DNA of 64,000 bases from Coprinus comatus (Eukaryota; Basidiomycota; Agaricomycetes; Agaricales; Agaricaceae). The DNA lies in the NCBI GenBank assembly GCA_034638255.1, contig JAWPGT010000006.1, positions 868,001-932,000 on the forward strand. Reading direction: 5' to 3'. Position 1 is the first letter of the stretch. Each line of letters starts with the position of its first letter. A program made the position numbers and the translations under genes. The notes under the pieces are model-generated. The model worked only from the letters and a program-made list of their open reading frames with translations. It was not told the DNA's origin and ran no database searches. Below are positions 1 through 10,373 of the stretch, in pieces.

Positions 1-38
1 ACTACGAAGCGCTTTTCCCTTCACCATAAACCTCCAGG

Positions 39-2888
39 ATGCGTGCCCGACTTCTCTGGGTGTGGCCTCTACTCGCTAGCAATGCTCTCGTAGCCCGTGC
101 CGATCTTATTGACGACATAGTGGATGCAATTGTCAATGGTGCCAGCTGTACAGGTTGCCATGCCCTCCTTCTTCCTTTGAAAGGACTTGCAGCTATCGGT
201 GACTCTGCGTTCTCTGGAACGATCGTTGCCGTTTGTAAAGCACTTGGTGTAAGAGAAAGAGTTTCCAATACTTTCTCTTTCGTGTTACTCACAATATTGT
301 ATTCAGGTGGTCGACGATGATGTTTGCGATGGCGCCGTTAGCTCACAAGGTCCTATTCTTGCCCATGGTCTGCGCTCGATTTCGCCATTCAAACAAACTT
401 CGACCAAATTGTGCGAGGCTGTTTTCGGATTGTGCCAATCTCCTGCCGTAAACTCGTTCACGGTCCCCGTCCCCGCCGCGCCGACTAATCCGAAGCAATG
501 GGTCAGTCAAGGGCGACAACCATTCCAGGTCGTGCACTTCAGTGACGTCCATGTTGATAGGTCTTATACAGTAAGTCCTCCGAATTTGAACATGTCAGCA
601 GGATACTTATAATTACTAGCCCGGTTCCGAAGCTAACTGCACAAAACCAATCTGCTGCAGAAAGTATGCCGATCAAGCTGGAGAACCTGTTACAATTGCC
701 GCAGGAGTTGTTGGAAGTCGCAATTGTGATACTTCGACAATCCTCGCCCAAAGCATGCTTCGTGCTACTTCGATCACTAAGAACTCATTTTCCATTTTCA
801 CTGGTGATGTTGTTGAAGGTGAGACCGACAAATATATGAAGTTAGTTCGACGAAACTGAACTTTACTGGCAGGTGTCATTTGGGACCTCACTCAACAAGG
901 CGTCACCAATGATTTGCAGCAATTCAATCAGGAGATGCAAACTCTACTGGTGGACCTGTTTTCCCAGTTATCGGTACGTAACCCCTTTTGTGTCATGACC
1001 AAATCTCATTCACTGTACTAGGTAATCAGTAAGATCTCTTATATCCTTCTTCTTCGTACATGTATACTGACTAGGATTGAAGTGAGGCTGCCCCGGTCAA
1101 TAGTTTCCCGCGTAACACCACTTCCGGAGCCTCGTCTCAATGGATATTCGACACTCAGGCCGCTGGCTGGTCGGTAAGTTCTAAAATACCGATACCTCAC
1201 TCAAGTGCTTCCTCTAACTGAAGAATCCAGAAATGGCTTAACGCAGCTGCAACTGATTCGGTACAACACATGTCGGGAAGTTACTCCGTTGTAGCACCTG
1301 GTACAAACCTTAGGTTGGTTCAACTCGGGTTTCATAAACGTTGGAGCTCATTCTCTTCCAGGGTTATTTCGCTCAATACCATTTATTGGTATAAAGCCAA
1401 GTAAGTATTCCTTGGACGATACATAATCGTGGACAAGAAATTGATGCCTCTCTTTTCCAAAGCTTCTGGCTTTATGATAGTGATACCAACCAGTAAGTTT
1501 TGATTCTTATCTGATCCCTATCACAGTCATTGAAATAAAAAACTTTAGGCCCGATCCAAATGGAATCCTAGCATTCTTAGTCGCACAGTTGGCAGCAGCG
1601 GAAAGTTCAGGTCAAAGAGCTTGGATTATTGCTCATATGCCACCAAGTAGTGGCGACGCTATGTTTGATCAAGTGAGTTCTCAAAATCAACATATGTCAT
1701 ATCTGCTAGGAAGAATAACACCCCTGATGCAATATGTGATTGTTTTTGTAGTCCAATTACTTTGATCAGATCGTTCAACGATTCAAGAACACGATCGCAG
1801 CTCAGTTCTATGGACACAGCCATGTTGTGGGTCTTTTTTTGTGCTACATCCCATCTATCATATTGTTGACATGGGATAACTATGTTATTCAAGGATGAAT
1901 TTGCGATTTCGTATTCGGATTATAATAATCGTAATGCCAATACAGCTGTTAGCACTATGTATATTGGTCCTTCGCTTACTCCCAGAAGTGAGTTGGGGCT
2001 TCTCTCCCCCTCCAAGTTTTGAGAGAATGGTGTTTTTCTGATATGCTTGTTTTTTTGTGTAGATGGAAATCCTGCATTCAAGGTGTACGACGTTGATCCA
2101 GATACCTACGAGATTATGGATGCCAAGGTGTTTAGAAGTACGTCTAACAACAATAAAAACGTCTCTTCAATAGTTCAATTAATAACTTTTACATTCATTA
2201 ATTAAGGTGACTTGGCTGATCCATCTTTCCAAACAACTCGTATGTATTCACCATATTCTAATTTATAATATACTTACACACCTCAACTCACTTCCTATCT
2301 CACCAAAATCAAAATAGCTCAATGGAATCAATATTATTCCGCAAGAGAAGTTTACGGACCTGCTATAGGTGGTTGGCCAGCTACTACTCCATTAACACCT
2401 GCATTCTGGCATAAAGTTACAGAAGCTTTCGAAAGAGATGATTCAGTATTTAAGAAGTATTTGGACTTTAAGAAGAGAGGGTTTAGCCCTGATGTATGTG
2501 AAGGTGATTGTAAGACCAATACGCTGTGTGCTATTAGAGCCGGAAGAGTTGAGAATGGTTGCGTGAGTGTTCTTCCCACTGTGATTATATTATATGTTGT
2601 TTTTATTTATGAATTTTTTTGGGAATAGCATAAAGCGGAGCCTGGATTACATTTCAGAAAGAGAGGAATTATAGCTAGGGGTGAAGAGAATAGCCTTGTT
2701 GAACATTGTGAAGGAACGGATTTGGGAATGATATTTTCTCAAATGCCTCGTTTGATGGTACGTTGTCGTTCTCTCTGAAGGTTTAACTCGTACCCTAACT
2801 ATATTCTTTCTCATAGAATAATGTTGTTGATGTCGAAGAGTTGAAGAAGAAGATTAAAGCTATGGTTCCTCCAGAAGTCTTAGCTTAA
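39..2888 (+). CDS. Secreted acid sphingomyelinase-like phosphodiesterase (saposin B + calcineurin-like phosphoesterase), multi-exon, apparent frameshift
   Basis: The spliced product reads as an acid sphingomyelinase (sphingomyelin phosphodiesterase), which hydrolyses sphingomyelin-type lipids outside the cell or in the vacuole. The ATG at 39 opens a hydrophobic signal peptide (MRARLLWVWPLLASNALVARA). A cysteine-rich saposin-like segment follows (CTGCHALL, VCDGAV, LCEAVFGLCQ). The metallophosphoesterase motifs appear in order: HFSDVHVD (about 535-560), FTGDVVE (about 800-818), GNHE (split by introns, 973-1086), AHMPP (about 1633) and GHSHVDEF (about 1815-1900). Early exons are 39-248, 307-570, 620-818, 873-973, 1022-1028 and from 1083. 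About eight more short introns follow, and the stop is at 2886-2888. Oddities are the 7-nt exon and a reading-frame conflict near 930-950: TNDLQQFNQEM upstream and GGPVFPVIGNHE downstream lie in different frames. It is either a recent pseudogene or a one-base assembly error. Family assignment is strong; intactness is not. Confidence 0.87.
1022..1028 (+). other. 7-nt micro-exon inside the catalytic GNHE motif
   Basis: The base run GTAATCA lies between intron 974-1021 (gtacgt...ctag, 48 nt) and intron 1029-1082 (gtaaga...gaag, 54 nt). Joining ATC-G to GT-AAT-CA to T-GAG restores the residues V-I-G-N-H-E, followed by AAPVNSFPRN, the metal-binding block of acid sphingomyelinases. No other splice choice I tried restores the motif. 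Confidence 0.72.
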
Positions 2889-3335
2889 TCATGGATTTTA
2901 TCCGTATTTATGAGAATGAAATGACCTTGTTGTTTAGTAGTGTGCCGAATCCGATTTGGTGTCTAGTTGCAGCAGTGCATGTAGTTTGCGTCGTTTCATA
3001 GGTTTGCTTCAAGGTTACTATCTGCGGCTTACTAGTTGATTGAAATTAGATTCAGTACATACACCCACCGAAATTTGTGTTCACCCCACGAGTGAATCTC
3101 CGTGGACCAGCATGAATGGTTTTTGAAAGTGTACTAGAAAGGACCCAGTGACTATCATGTGAGATATGTCAACGTATTTTTGGCACAACACTTCCTAGCG
3201 CCTATAGCCTCATTGTAGCCTCGTTAAAATATATGCTTGTTCAACTTTACACATCCCCACCATCTCTGTTACTTGTAATAACCAAGGTAGAACAGGTCCA
3301 TAGTCCATATACTAACAATACCCTCTACCAACATA
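2889..3335. other. Intergenic, no gene seen
   Basis: About 450 bases between the sphingomyelinase stop and the NACHT remnant. I see no ORF with a recognisable motif and no RNA gene. The last 40 or so bases (from about 3300) resemble the sequence just upstream of the second NACHT copy, so the NACHT duplication starts slightly before its ATG. Confidence 0.5.
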
Positions 3336-4838
3336 ATGCCAGTATCACCGTCCCTTCACGATATTATAGAACAATGTGAAGAGTCACTCACTGTTATAAG
3401 ACTATCAGATCCAACCCTGCCAATCGAGCTCTGAAGTTGTTCGCAAAGGTATATTTATTTCCTGTAGGCCACGACGGAACTCGAAATATTTACAGGTGAG
3501 ATAGATCACCGCGGTGATGTGCATTGTGAGGGTCCCAAAATCACTACAAATCACTACCGATCAACACGACACAGCACCCACTACTAGACCAACAGATACT
3601 ACCATCTCGAGCCAGCTGGCCCGAGCTCAAAGTAGGCGATCAATTGACATACAAACTCACATCATTATACCAATACCTGTGAAGTTTCAAACGGGGGGAA
3701 AACCACTGGCCCATTCTTCAATCACGCCTGACTTCGTAGTCAATAATCCCATCATAGTATCCAAGGATTACTATCATGTCAAGCCCGATTAGAAGACCTG
3801 TGAGTATTCTAAATACACGGGTACTGCCTATTTGGTTGTCCTTAATTTCCCCAGTGAAAATCCTTCTTAAATACACAGTACTTAGCGATTTCGACTCCTC
3901 AGAACGTGATCCTCCTCCACGATGTCATCCTGGGACTAGAGTTGCACTCAGAGAACGATTAAAAAATGGATTGTCGATCTTGAAGCAAGAGAGACGACAT
4001 TTATATAGTTGAAAGGTCCAGCAGGAGTTAAAAAATCTGCCGTTACCTGCAAACCATATCAGAATTCCTCTTTGAAAATGAGGACATGGATCAGGTTGCA
4101 CCAGGTGCTTCATTCTTCTTTTGGCGAAATGATTCATCAGGAGGTCGCAGCGACCCTAGTCGTCTCTTCACCACCATTGCATACCAGCTCGCTACACGTT
4201 GCAACCCTTACCGCGATTACCTACTCCCTGAGTTGGCTCATGATCCCAAACTTCCCGAGCGTGCGATGAAAACCCAATTTACTCGTCTCATCACCCGACC
4301 CTTTGTTAACAAGAACATATACTTAGAAATACAACCAATCACCATGATCATAGATGGACTCGACGAGTACAAGGGTGAGTGGGAGCAATGCGAAATAATC
4401 CAACTCATTGCCTCTTTCGTCACTAATCATCCAACCGCTCCTTTACTTTGGCTTGTTAGTAGTCAACCTGAATCTCACCTGGAAGCCATGTTTGTAAGGC
4501 CTGAGATTGTGACAACTTACAAGACAGAAGAAATCTTGATTAGTTTAAATGAATCTTGTGCTGATGCCGAGCGGTATCTACGATCAGAATTCACCGACAT
4601 TCGTCTCAAAAATCGTCTTTCTATCCCTACATTATATCGATGGCCAATCGAGAGCCAGTTTCTCACTGTTGCTGGTGGTCCCGGTGGACTTTTTACTTTT
4701 GCTACCACTGGTATTAGGTCCATTGACAACCCGGACTACAAGGATCCTCGGACACTTTTGGATCAGGTTGTTGGTGTTATTGAAAACGTAAACACCTTTG
4801 GTCTTTTCACAGACATAGACGGCATTGTCTCCATTTAA
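3336..4838 (+). pseudogene. NACHT/STAND P-loop NTPase pseudogene, copy 1 (Walker A destroyed, 3' truncated)
   Basis: The start (MPVSPSLHDIIEQCEES) matches the start of the minus-strand copy at 25220. The N-terminal exon then stops early. Downstream are LSDFDSSERDPPP, a ruined P-loop (GPAGVKKSAV, where copy 2 has GPAGVGKSAV), then an open 250-codon stretch from 4086 with the NACHT core: SFFFWRND, SRLFTTIAYQLA, Walker B IIDGLDEYKG (about 4351-4374), LLWLVSSQPESHL and GLFTFATTGIRSI. Lesions relative to copy 2 are an A7 to A6 deletion at 3961-3966, TGG to TAG at 4006-4008, GGG to AAA at the Walker A glycine (4030-4032), and two inserted bases at 4046-4047. Similarity to copy 2 ends at about 4793 and the frame closes at 4838. 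Intact NACHT proteins are STAND NTPases linked to fungal self/non-self and death responses. This copy cannot make one. Confidence 0.85.
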
Positions 4839-5740
4839 ACCAGCTTTTGCAGTGTGTTACTCTCGCACAGGACATAAGTGGAGTACCAGGTTTCAACACA
4901 TCATTACACCAATGTCCCTTCAACCAGACCTTGAATATCCATGTTTTTGTCCATCCATGACAGGTTGAAAAAATTCTACGACCGAGTCTTTGGTACTATT
5001 GATATACTCTTGTGGGACTTTGAAGTAGCAACTCCAACTGGAATTTTGATGGATCAAAGTCACAGTAATAAACCATTCTGTGGAAGTATACAAGTAGCCA
5101 GCGACTTCCTGGAAGAATTAGGGTCGAAGTCGGGCGCACGGGCGTCTTGAAAGGATGTATGATATCAAGAGAATGAAGAGGTGCTGTGATCCATGAAAGC
5201 CATGCATCTTCAACTCGTAGTCACGTCAAAGCCCAAGATTCAAGTTCTTCAGTTGTATGTTCTGACAGAGGTTCTTCCATACGCACCACATGAGGCATGT
5301 CAAGTAGCCATTGAGCGTTAGTCAGCCAAACTGCTGGAGCCTTCGTGATAGAGAAGAATGTCCTACACGTCTGGGTAACATAAGAGATGTATGAAAGGAT
5401 ACGTTACAAATAAAGAGTACAACATACCAGTCGGAAGGCTATGAGGGATTTTCTGTCTTGGTTTCCCGGTATTTCATATATAATAGTTCTGACGGAAGAG
5501 CCAAAATGGTGATAGGATTTCGGTGAGTTAGGTGACTCGCCGACGTAGCCAATGTGGACTCATTCACGAAATAAAAGAGAAAGACATCAGACACACTGTA
5601 GGGTCAGCGTTTATTTCCTCTCATATTACATAGTCTTGATTAATAGTGATGTGAATCCGGTGTGTGCGTATGTGTATGTGTATGTAAGTCTACTGTACAA
5701 GCAAAGCCTCTGCGAAGTTTATTTTTATGGTACGAAGTAA
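4839..5740. other. Unassigned DNA downstream of NACHT copy 1
   Basis: Short plus-strand open stretches occur here (4941-5150 and 5552-5740), but none has a motif I recognise or an extended open frame. The first could be a leftover C-terminal piece of the NACHT gene or of another gene, but it has no counterpart that I can see in copy 2. No gene is called. Confidence 0.35.
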
Positions 5741-7570
5741 GGACCTTTTTAACCTTGGGGTGACCAGCCTGTAATTCATAGACTGTGGTTACTCACTACT
5801 CGATTGAAAATTAGAACCTCTCTCCCTTTCTCTCTCGTTCAACTCACACACAGTCTGAGATATCTGAGAAAGTGTCACCAACGAAACAAAAAAATATGTA
5901 TTGGTTTTTTTTTTCCAATTTTTTGGAAGTACGTACTAAGTAATTGGAGGTAAAAAAAATATCGATAAAAGAGAAAAGACGTAGGTAATCAATTTGTAGT
6001 AAGTAATACAACAAAATCCCAATCCCCAATTCCCAATTCCAGATTCTAACCCCAATCCCAATCCCAATTTCCGACCCGAAGTTCTATACATCTCCCCCCC
6101 CAGAAAAAAAAAAAGGTTCCCCAAATCTAGAGGGTAGAGGGTGTCGGATCCAAAAATCTAAGTTTTGTTCGTCTTCGATCCTCTGCTTCTTTCCTGAAAC
6201 AAAAGAGTGGAGGGGTGGTTGTTTGGGAATTCGGTTTTTTTTTGGTTTTGGTTTTGGTTTTGGTATATGGGATTTAGATGTAGGAAGAGTTAAAAAGTAA
6301 GAGGGACGAGGAAAGGAAAGGAAAGATCAGAGAAGAGAAGAAAAGAAAAGAGGAGAAAGGAGAAAAAAAAAAGAAAAGAACGAGTTTTTATTTTATTTTA
6401 TATTTTTATTCGTTTTGAGCAAGTAAAAGAAGAAAAGAAACGCGGCGACTCAAAAAAAAGAGAATAAAATTTTCGAAAAATATAATCAACCCAGTTGATA
6501 GAAAAACAAAAGACACGAGTTTCAATTTCGGAAGTAAGTAAATGGAAACGAAAAAGATTACAAGTCAGAATTTTTTTTTCAGAAGTTTAACGCAATGTGT
6601 AACATTGGTCTCAAACCATTCAATCAACCAAAATAAAAAACAAAAAAAATAAAAAAATTAGAAAGGAAAGACACATAGACGTACACAAAAACTCGAAACC
6701 AGAAAAAGAACATTGAGGAGAAAATGAGACGGAGAAGTGAATGAGGACGACGAGGAGTTATAATAATAAAGAAAGAAAGAAAAAAACAAAAAACAATATC
6801 AAGCAAGCAAGTAAGGAGTAAGTAGTCACAAATGGCAATGACAGTGCCAGTGACGGTGGTAGTAGCAGTAGAATGTACAAAGAAACGAAGTAAATGAATA
6901 TGTGGGTAAACATAGATAGACTTGACTTTTTTCTTTCTTTAATTGATAAAATTTTTGAATAGTGAATAGTGAATAGTGAAAATGGTGATGTTGAACATTT
7001 GATAATTGATGGTTAGAACAATGTCAACGAGGGTAGTACCATGGGGAAGCCAGGGAGAGCGGGGAACGGAAAGACGACGAGGGAGGGAGGAGTTGTATAG
7101 TGAAGACGAGAACAAAGAGGGTGAGGCAAAAATGACGAAGGGAAAGTAGGGTGTGTGTGTGGAGGAGGTAAGTGAATAACTAACAATGAATAGAATAAGA
7201 GAAGGTTAGATTTTGGAATAGATACAAGGCACAAGGGGATGACGATTTGAGGATGTTGAACGTTAAGCGTATGTGTGTATTGAACATTCTTCATCCTTCG
7301 TTGTTCCACAAATAAATAAATAAAATACAATTTAATTGTGGATTGTGGATTGTGGATTGATTCTATAAAAAAAACGGCAAAAAATGGTGACATTGATGAG
7401 TATATATATAAACCTCTCTCTCTCAAAATAAAATAAAATAGGGGAAGATGGGAAGATGGGAAGATGGGATCATAGTCAAAACAAGACTCACCCTAAGGCC
7501 TTTATCTTTCTTTGATTAATACCATTCTCTTCCCTATACTAATATAAAAGTTTTTCCCCCATTCACCCTT
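5741..7570. other. Gene-free, purine-skewed low-complexity region
   Basis: About 1.8 kb with long A/G-rich runs on the plus strand (for example 6295-6380 and 6660-6800), several A or T homopolymers of 8-10 bases, and small tandem repeats: GTGAATA at about 6960-6978, TGTGGAT at about 7335-7358, and GGGAAGAT at about 7441-7468. Open frames here are compositional artefacts. No promoter-gene pair can be assigned; the nearest gene end is the transcription factor at 8187. Confidence 0.6.
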
Positions 7571-7734
7571 TCTTGTATCTCCTCATGACGTACCTCCCTC
7601 AAGCCCCAAAAACCCAAACCCACCATAAAACAGAAACCCATTCCAAAAACAAACGAAAACGAAACATCAAGAAGAAAAGAAAAAAAAAAACCAGGTCCGA
7701 ACATTCGATAAAATCTCATACAACGTCCAAAAAA

Positions 7735-7806
7735 GGTCAAGGTCAAGGTCAAGGGTATTTCATCAAAAAAAAAGTCAAGGTCAAGGTCAAGGTTAAGTCA
7801 AGTCAA
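7735..7806 (+). repeat. GGTCAA hexanucleotide tandem repeat, two blocks
   Basis: GGTCAA or AAGGTC units repeat at about 7736-7753 and again at about 7773-7795, separated by an A-run. They form part of the hexamer-repeat belt downstream of the transcription-factor gene. Confidence 0.7.
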
Positions 7807-7985
7807 GTCTACCACCATCATTGTCACCAACTACCAACCACCACCACCACCAACCACCAACCACTACAAAACCACCAGCACCGCCAACTGCCAACACCGC
7901 CAAAAAAACAAAAAAAAAAAAAAACGAAAAAAAAAAAAGATTATAACTCCAAGAAAATTTTAACGCAGGCCTCAATCACTACTCT

Positions 7986-8180
7986 CATTCCCACTTCCAC
8001 TTCCACTTCCACTTCCACTTCCATTAATAAAACTACTTTCACTCCTACTCTACTCCTACCCTTCCTATTATTTTCCTTACCCCACTCCTACTCCTACTCC
8101 TACTCGTACTCCTACTAGGACTCCTATTGTTTTCCTTACTTCTGCTCCTACTCCTACTCCTACTCCTACTCTGGTCCTAC
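7986..8180 (+). repeat. CCACTT and CTCCTA hexanucleotide tandem repeats
   Basis: A CCACTT-unit array (about 7989-8022) and a CTCCTA-unit array (about 8083-8177, interrupted) lie just beyond the stop codon of the minus-strand transcription factor. They probably sit in its 3' UTR or downstream flank. The plus-strand frame they create has a Ser/Thr/Tyr repeat and is not a credible protein. Confidence 0.75.
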
Positions 8181-8186
8181 TCATAC

Positions 8187-10011
8187 TCATACGCAATGCA
8201 TATATTTTTCATTCCCACTTTTCCCATTACTGTTGCTGTTTCTGTTACCATTACCATTACCAATCCTATTACCATTCCTGCTGTTTATACTTCCACCTGT
8301 ACTACTTGAAGAATCCGAACTAGTACTAACACTTGAATTATTTCCTTCATCATGTTTCAATAATTCATCATCTATAACTTGTTGTACTTCTTGTTGTTGT
8401 TGGGATTGGGATTGGGCGGTAATAGGAAGTAGTACAGGTACCGTTTGTTGTTGAGGAGTTACTGGTGAAGGCGTAGTCGGTAAAGGTAAAGGTGTTTGAG
8501 ATTGAGATTGCGGTTGTGGTTGTGCAGTAACAGGTAACGGTATTAATGTAGGAACCGGTACCGTAGTCGTAGCCGCAATCGTAGTGGCAGTCGTATTCGC
8601 AGTAGTAACCATACTTGAAGTTGAAGCCATAGTTCCCTCTTTCTCCTTCTCCTTCTCCTTTTCCTTCTCTTTCTCCTTCCCAATTCGCGTCTTAACCTTT
8701 TTAGGTTTAGGTTCACCAGTTCCATTAGCTTTATTACCACCTCCCGTTCCTCTTGTTCGTTTCCTAGTTGTAGTTATCGTTGTCTCTCCCGAATTAGGAT
8801 TAGGAATAGGAATAGGATTATTGTTATCATTCGCGTTAACACCAGCAGAACTTGTTGAACTATCACTCGAAACCGGTGGTCTATTCGAACTTTCTCCATT
8901 TTTCGTAGGAGATAACGAAACAGAAACAGATTGAGTTTCATGTTGCTGCTGTGGTTGAGTTTGGATTTGTTGTGGTGGTTGATGAGAATGAGGAGGTGGT
9001 TGAGTACCAGGAGGAGGAGGACCAGGTGGAAACATTGCAGGATAATGAGGAAATGGTGGATAAGTAGTATAAAAATAAGGTGGTAACATCGGTTGTCCAT
9101 TTACATGTGGATGATGAGATAAAGGTGGTGGTTGTGGAGGCTGCTGTTGTTGTTGTTGAGATCCATCAGGTCCAGTTGGTGGTGGTGGAGGACCAGGTTG
9201 AGCATCAGATGGATGTGGCATAAATGGACCAGGTGGACCGTAATAGACTTGATAGAAACCTTCTGGTGGAAATTGATGAGGTACCGGCATTGATGTTGGT
9301 GGTGCTGCTTGTGGTGGTTGACCTGTTGGCCATTCGGCTAATTATTATTATTATTATTAGTAGTAGTAGTATGAAAAGTGAGATTGATAAGAGACTACTT
9401 ACGAGCGTAGGAAGAAGGAGAATCACCAGATTTATTCTTACGTTTGTAAGGACCACGTTTAATACCTTTCTTTCGTTCTTTACGTTGACCATCTACACAA
9501 CTGGTAGACATTCCATATTTGATGCAACGTTCACATGGTCTGTTTTCATCACATCGCTTACAAGCTGCTGCGCAATTTGTACACTAGGAAATAAGTGTTA
9601 GAGTTTATATATATATATAGAAGAAGAGATGAGACGTACGGCCATTTTAACCTGTTTGCGCTTGGGTTTTACAAGAGCGGGAGGAACAGAAGTAGCAGGA
9701 GGAGGAAAGGCTGGGTAGTTTAGATTGTGGTGAGTCGACAGAGAGCCGAAAGACTCACCTGCGCCCTGGGGGGTGGGGTAGGCGTAGACCATGCCAGAGG
9801 GAAAGGCCATCATGTAGGGAGGACTGGCTACTGGTGGTTGGTTGTTCTCTGGATGAGCAGCATCTGTGGGAGGAGGGTAAGAGAAGAAGGGAGGATAGCC
9901 TGGTGGAGGAGGGAATGGGTTGTTGTATGGGGGAGGATATGGGACTACGTTTTGTGGGTAAGGATGGTCCTGTTGTTGGGGTTGTTTTGGCTGGTCTGAG
10001 ATTGTGGCCAT
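8187..10011 (-). CDS. Zn2Cys6-like fungal transcription factor with Pro/Gln-rich flanks
   Basis: Exons are 9640-10011, 9403-9583 and 8187-9337 (complement); they total 568 codons, giving 567 residues. Exon 1 starts at the ATG at 10011 (MATISDQPKQPQ) and encodes a Pro/Tyr-rich activation-type region. Exon 2 carries the DNA-binding domain: a six-cysteine cluster (CTNCAAACKRC, then CERC and a later Cys) followed by the basic tail KERKKGIKRGPYKRK. Exon 3 is low complexity: Pro/Gln/His-rich, then a basic nuclear-localisation-like patch (KPKKVKTRIGKEKEKEK), Gln-rich and Ser-rich stretches. Cluster plus basic tail defines a fungal GAL4-type binuclear zinc regulator, a nuclear protein. The target genes cannot be read from sequence. 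The 362-bp gap to the F-box gene at 10374 is a shared divergent promoter region. Confidence 0.85.
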
Positions 10012-10373
10012 GTATGCCAAAAGACTGTGGTCGTTGTTGAGAACGATGAGGAAGAGGGAGAGGAGAGGATGCTTACTGTTTGTGTCGGGGGTCGTATTAA
10101 TTGATTGGCAGAGGGAGAGGAAGAGAGTGCAGGTCGTGCGAACAAAAGCTCAAGTAGGCATGGGCCCGTGCGCAGCTGTCCATCATTACGATTCATGGTC
10201 CAGAGAGCAAGTACGACGACGACGACGGCTGAGAGCTGGACGAGAGAGGCAGTGAGGAGTAGGATTGTAGGAGAGTGAAGAATTCAAGTAGCGCTGAGTG
10301 GATCTGTTCTCCGCCCAAAGTACACACTCCGCTTCTCTCTACTTAATCTCTTCCAAAATGCTGATTATTATTA
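10012..10373. promoter_or_regulatory. Divergent intergenic region between the Zn-cluster factor and an F-box gene
   Basis: These 362 bases separate two outward-facing starts, so they must hold both 5' leaders and promoters. There is a purine-rich stretch on the factor side and a pyrimidine-rich leader before the F-box start. I see no clear TATA box and name no specific factor site. Confidence 0.5.

Noticed and set aside
7573..8118. 181-codon plus-strand open frame with Lys, His/Thr and Ser-Tyr repeats
   Set aside because: It consists of translated simple repeats (GGTCAA, CCACTT, CTCCTA) and A-runs, with no domain, in the 3' flank of the minus-strand transcription factor.
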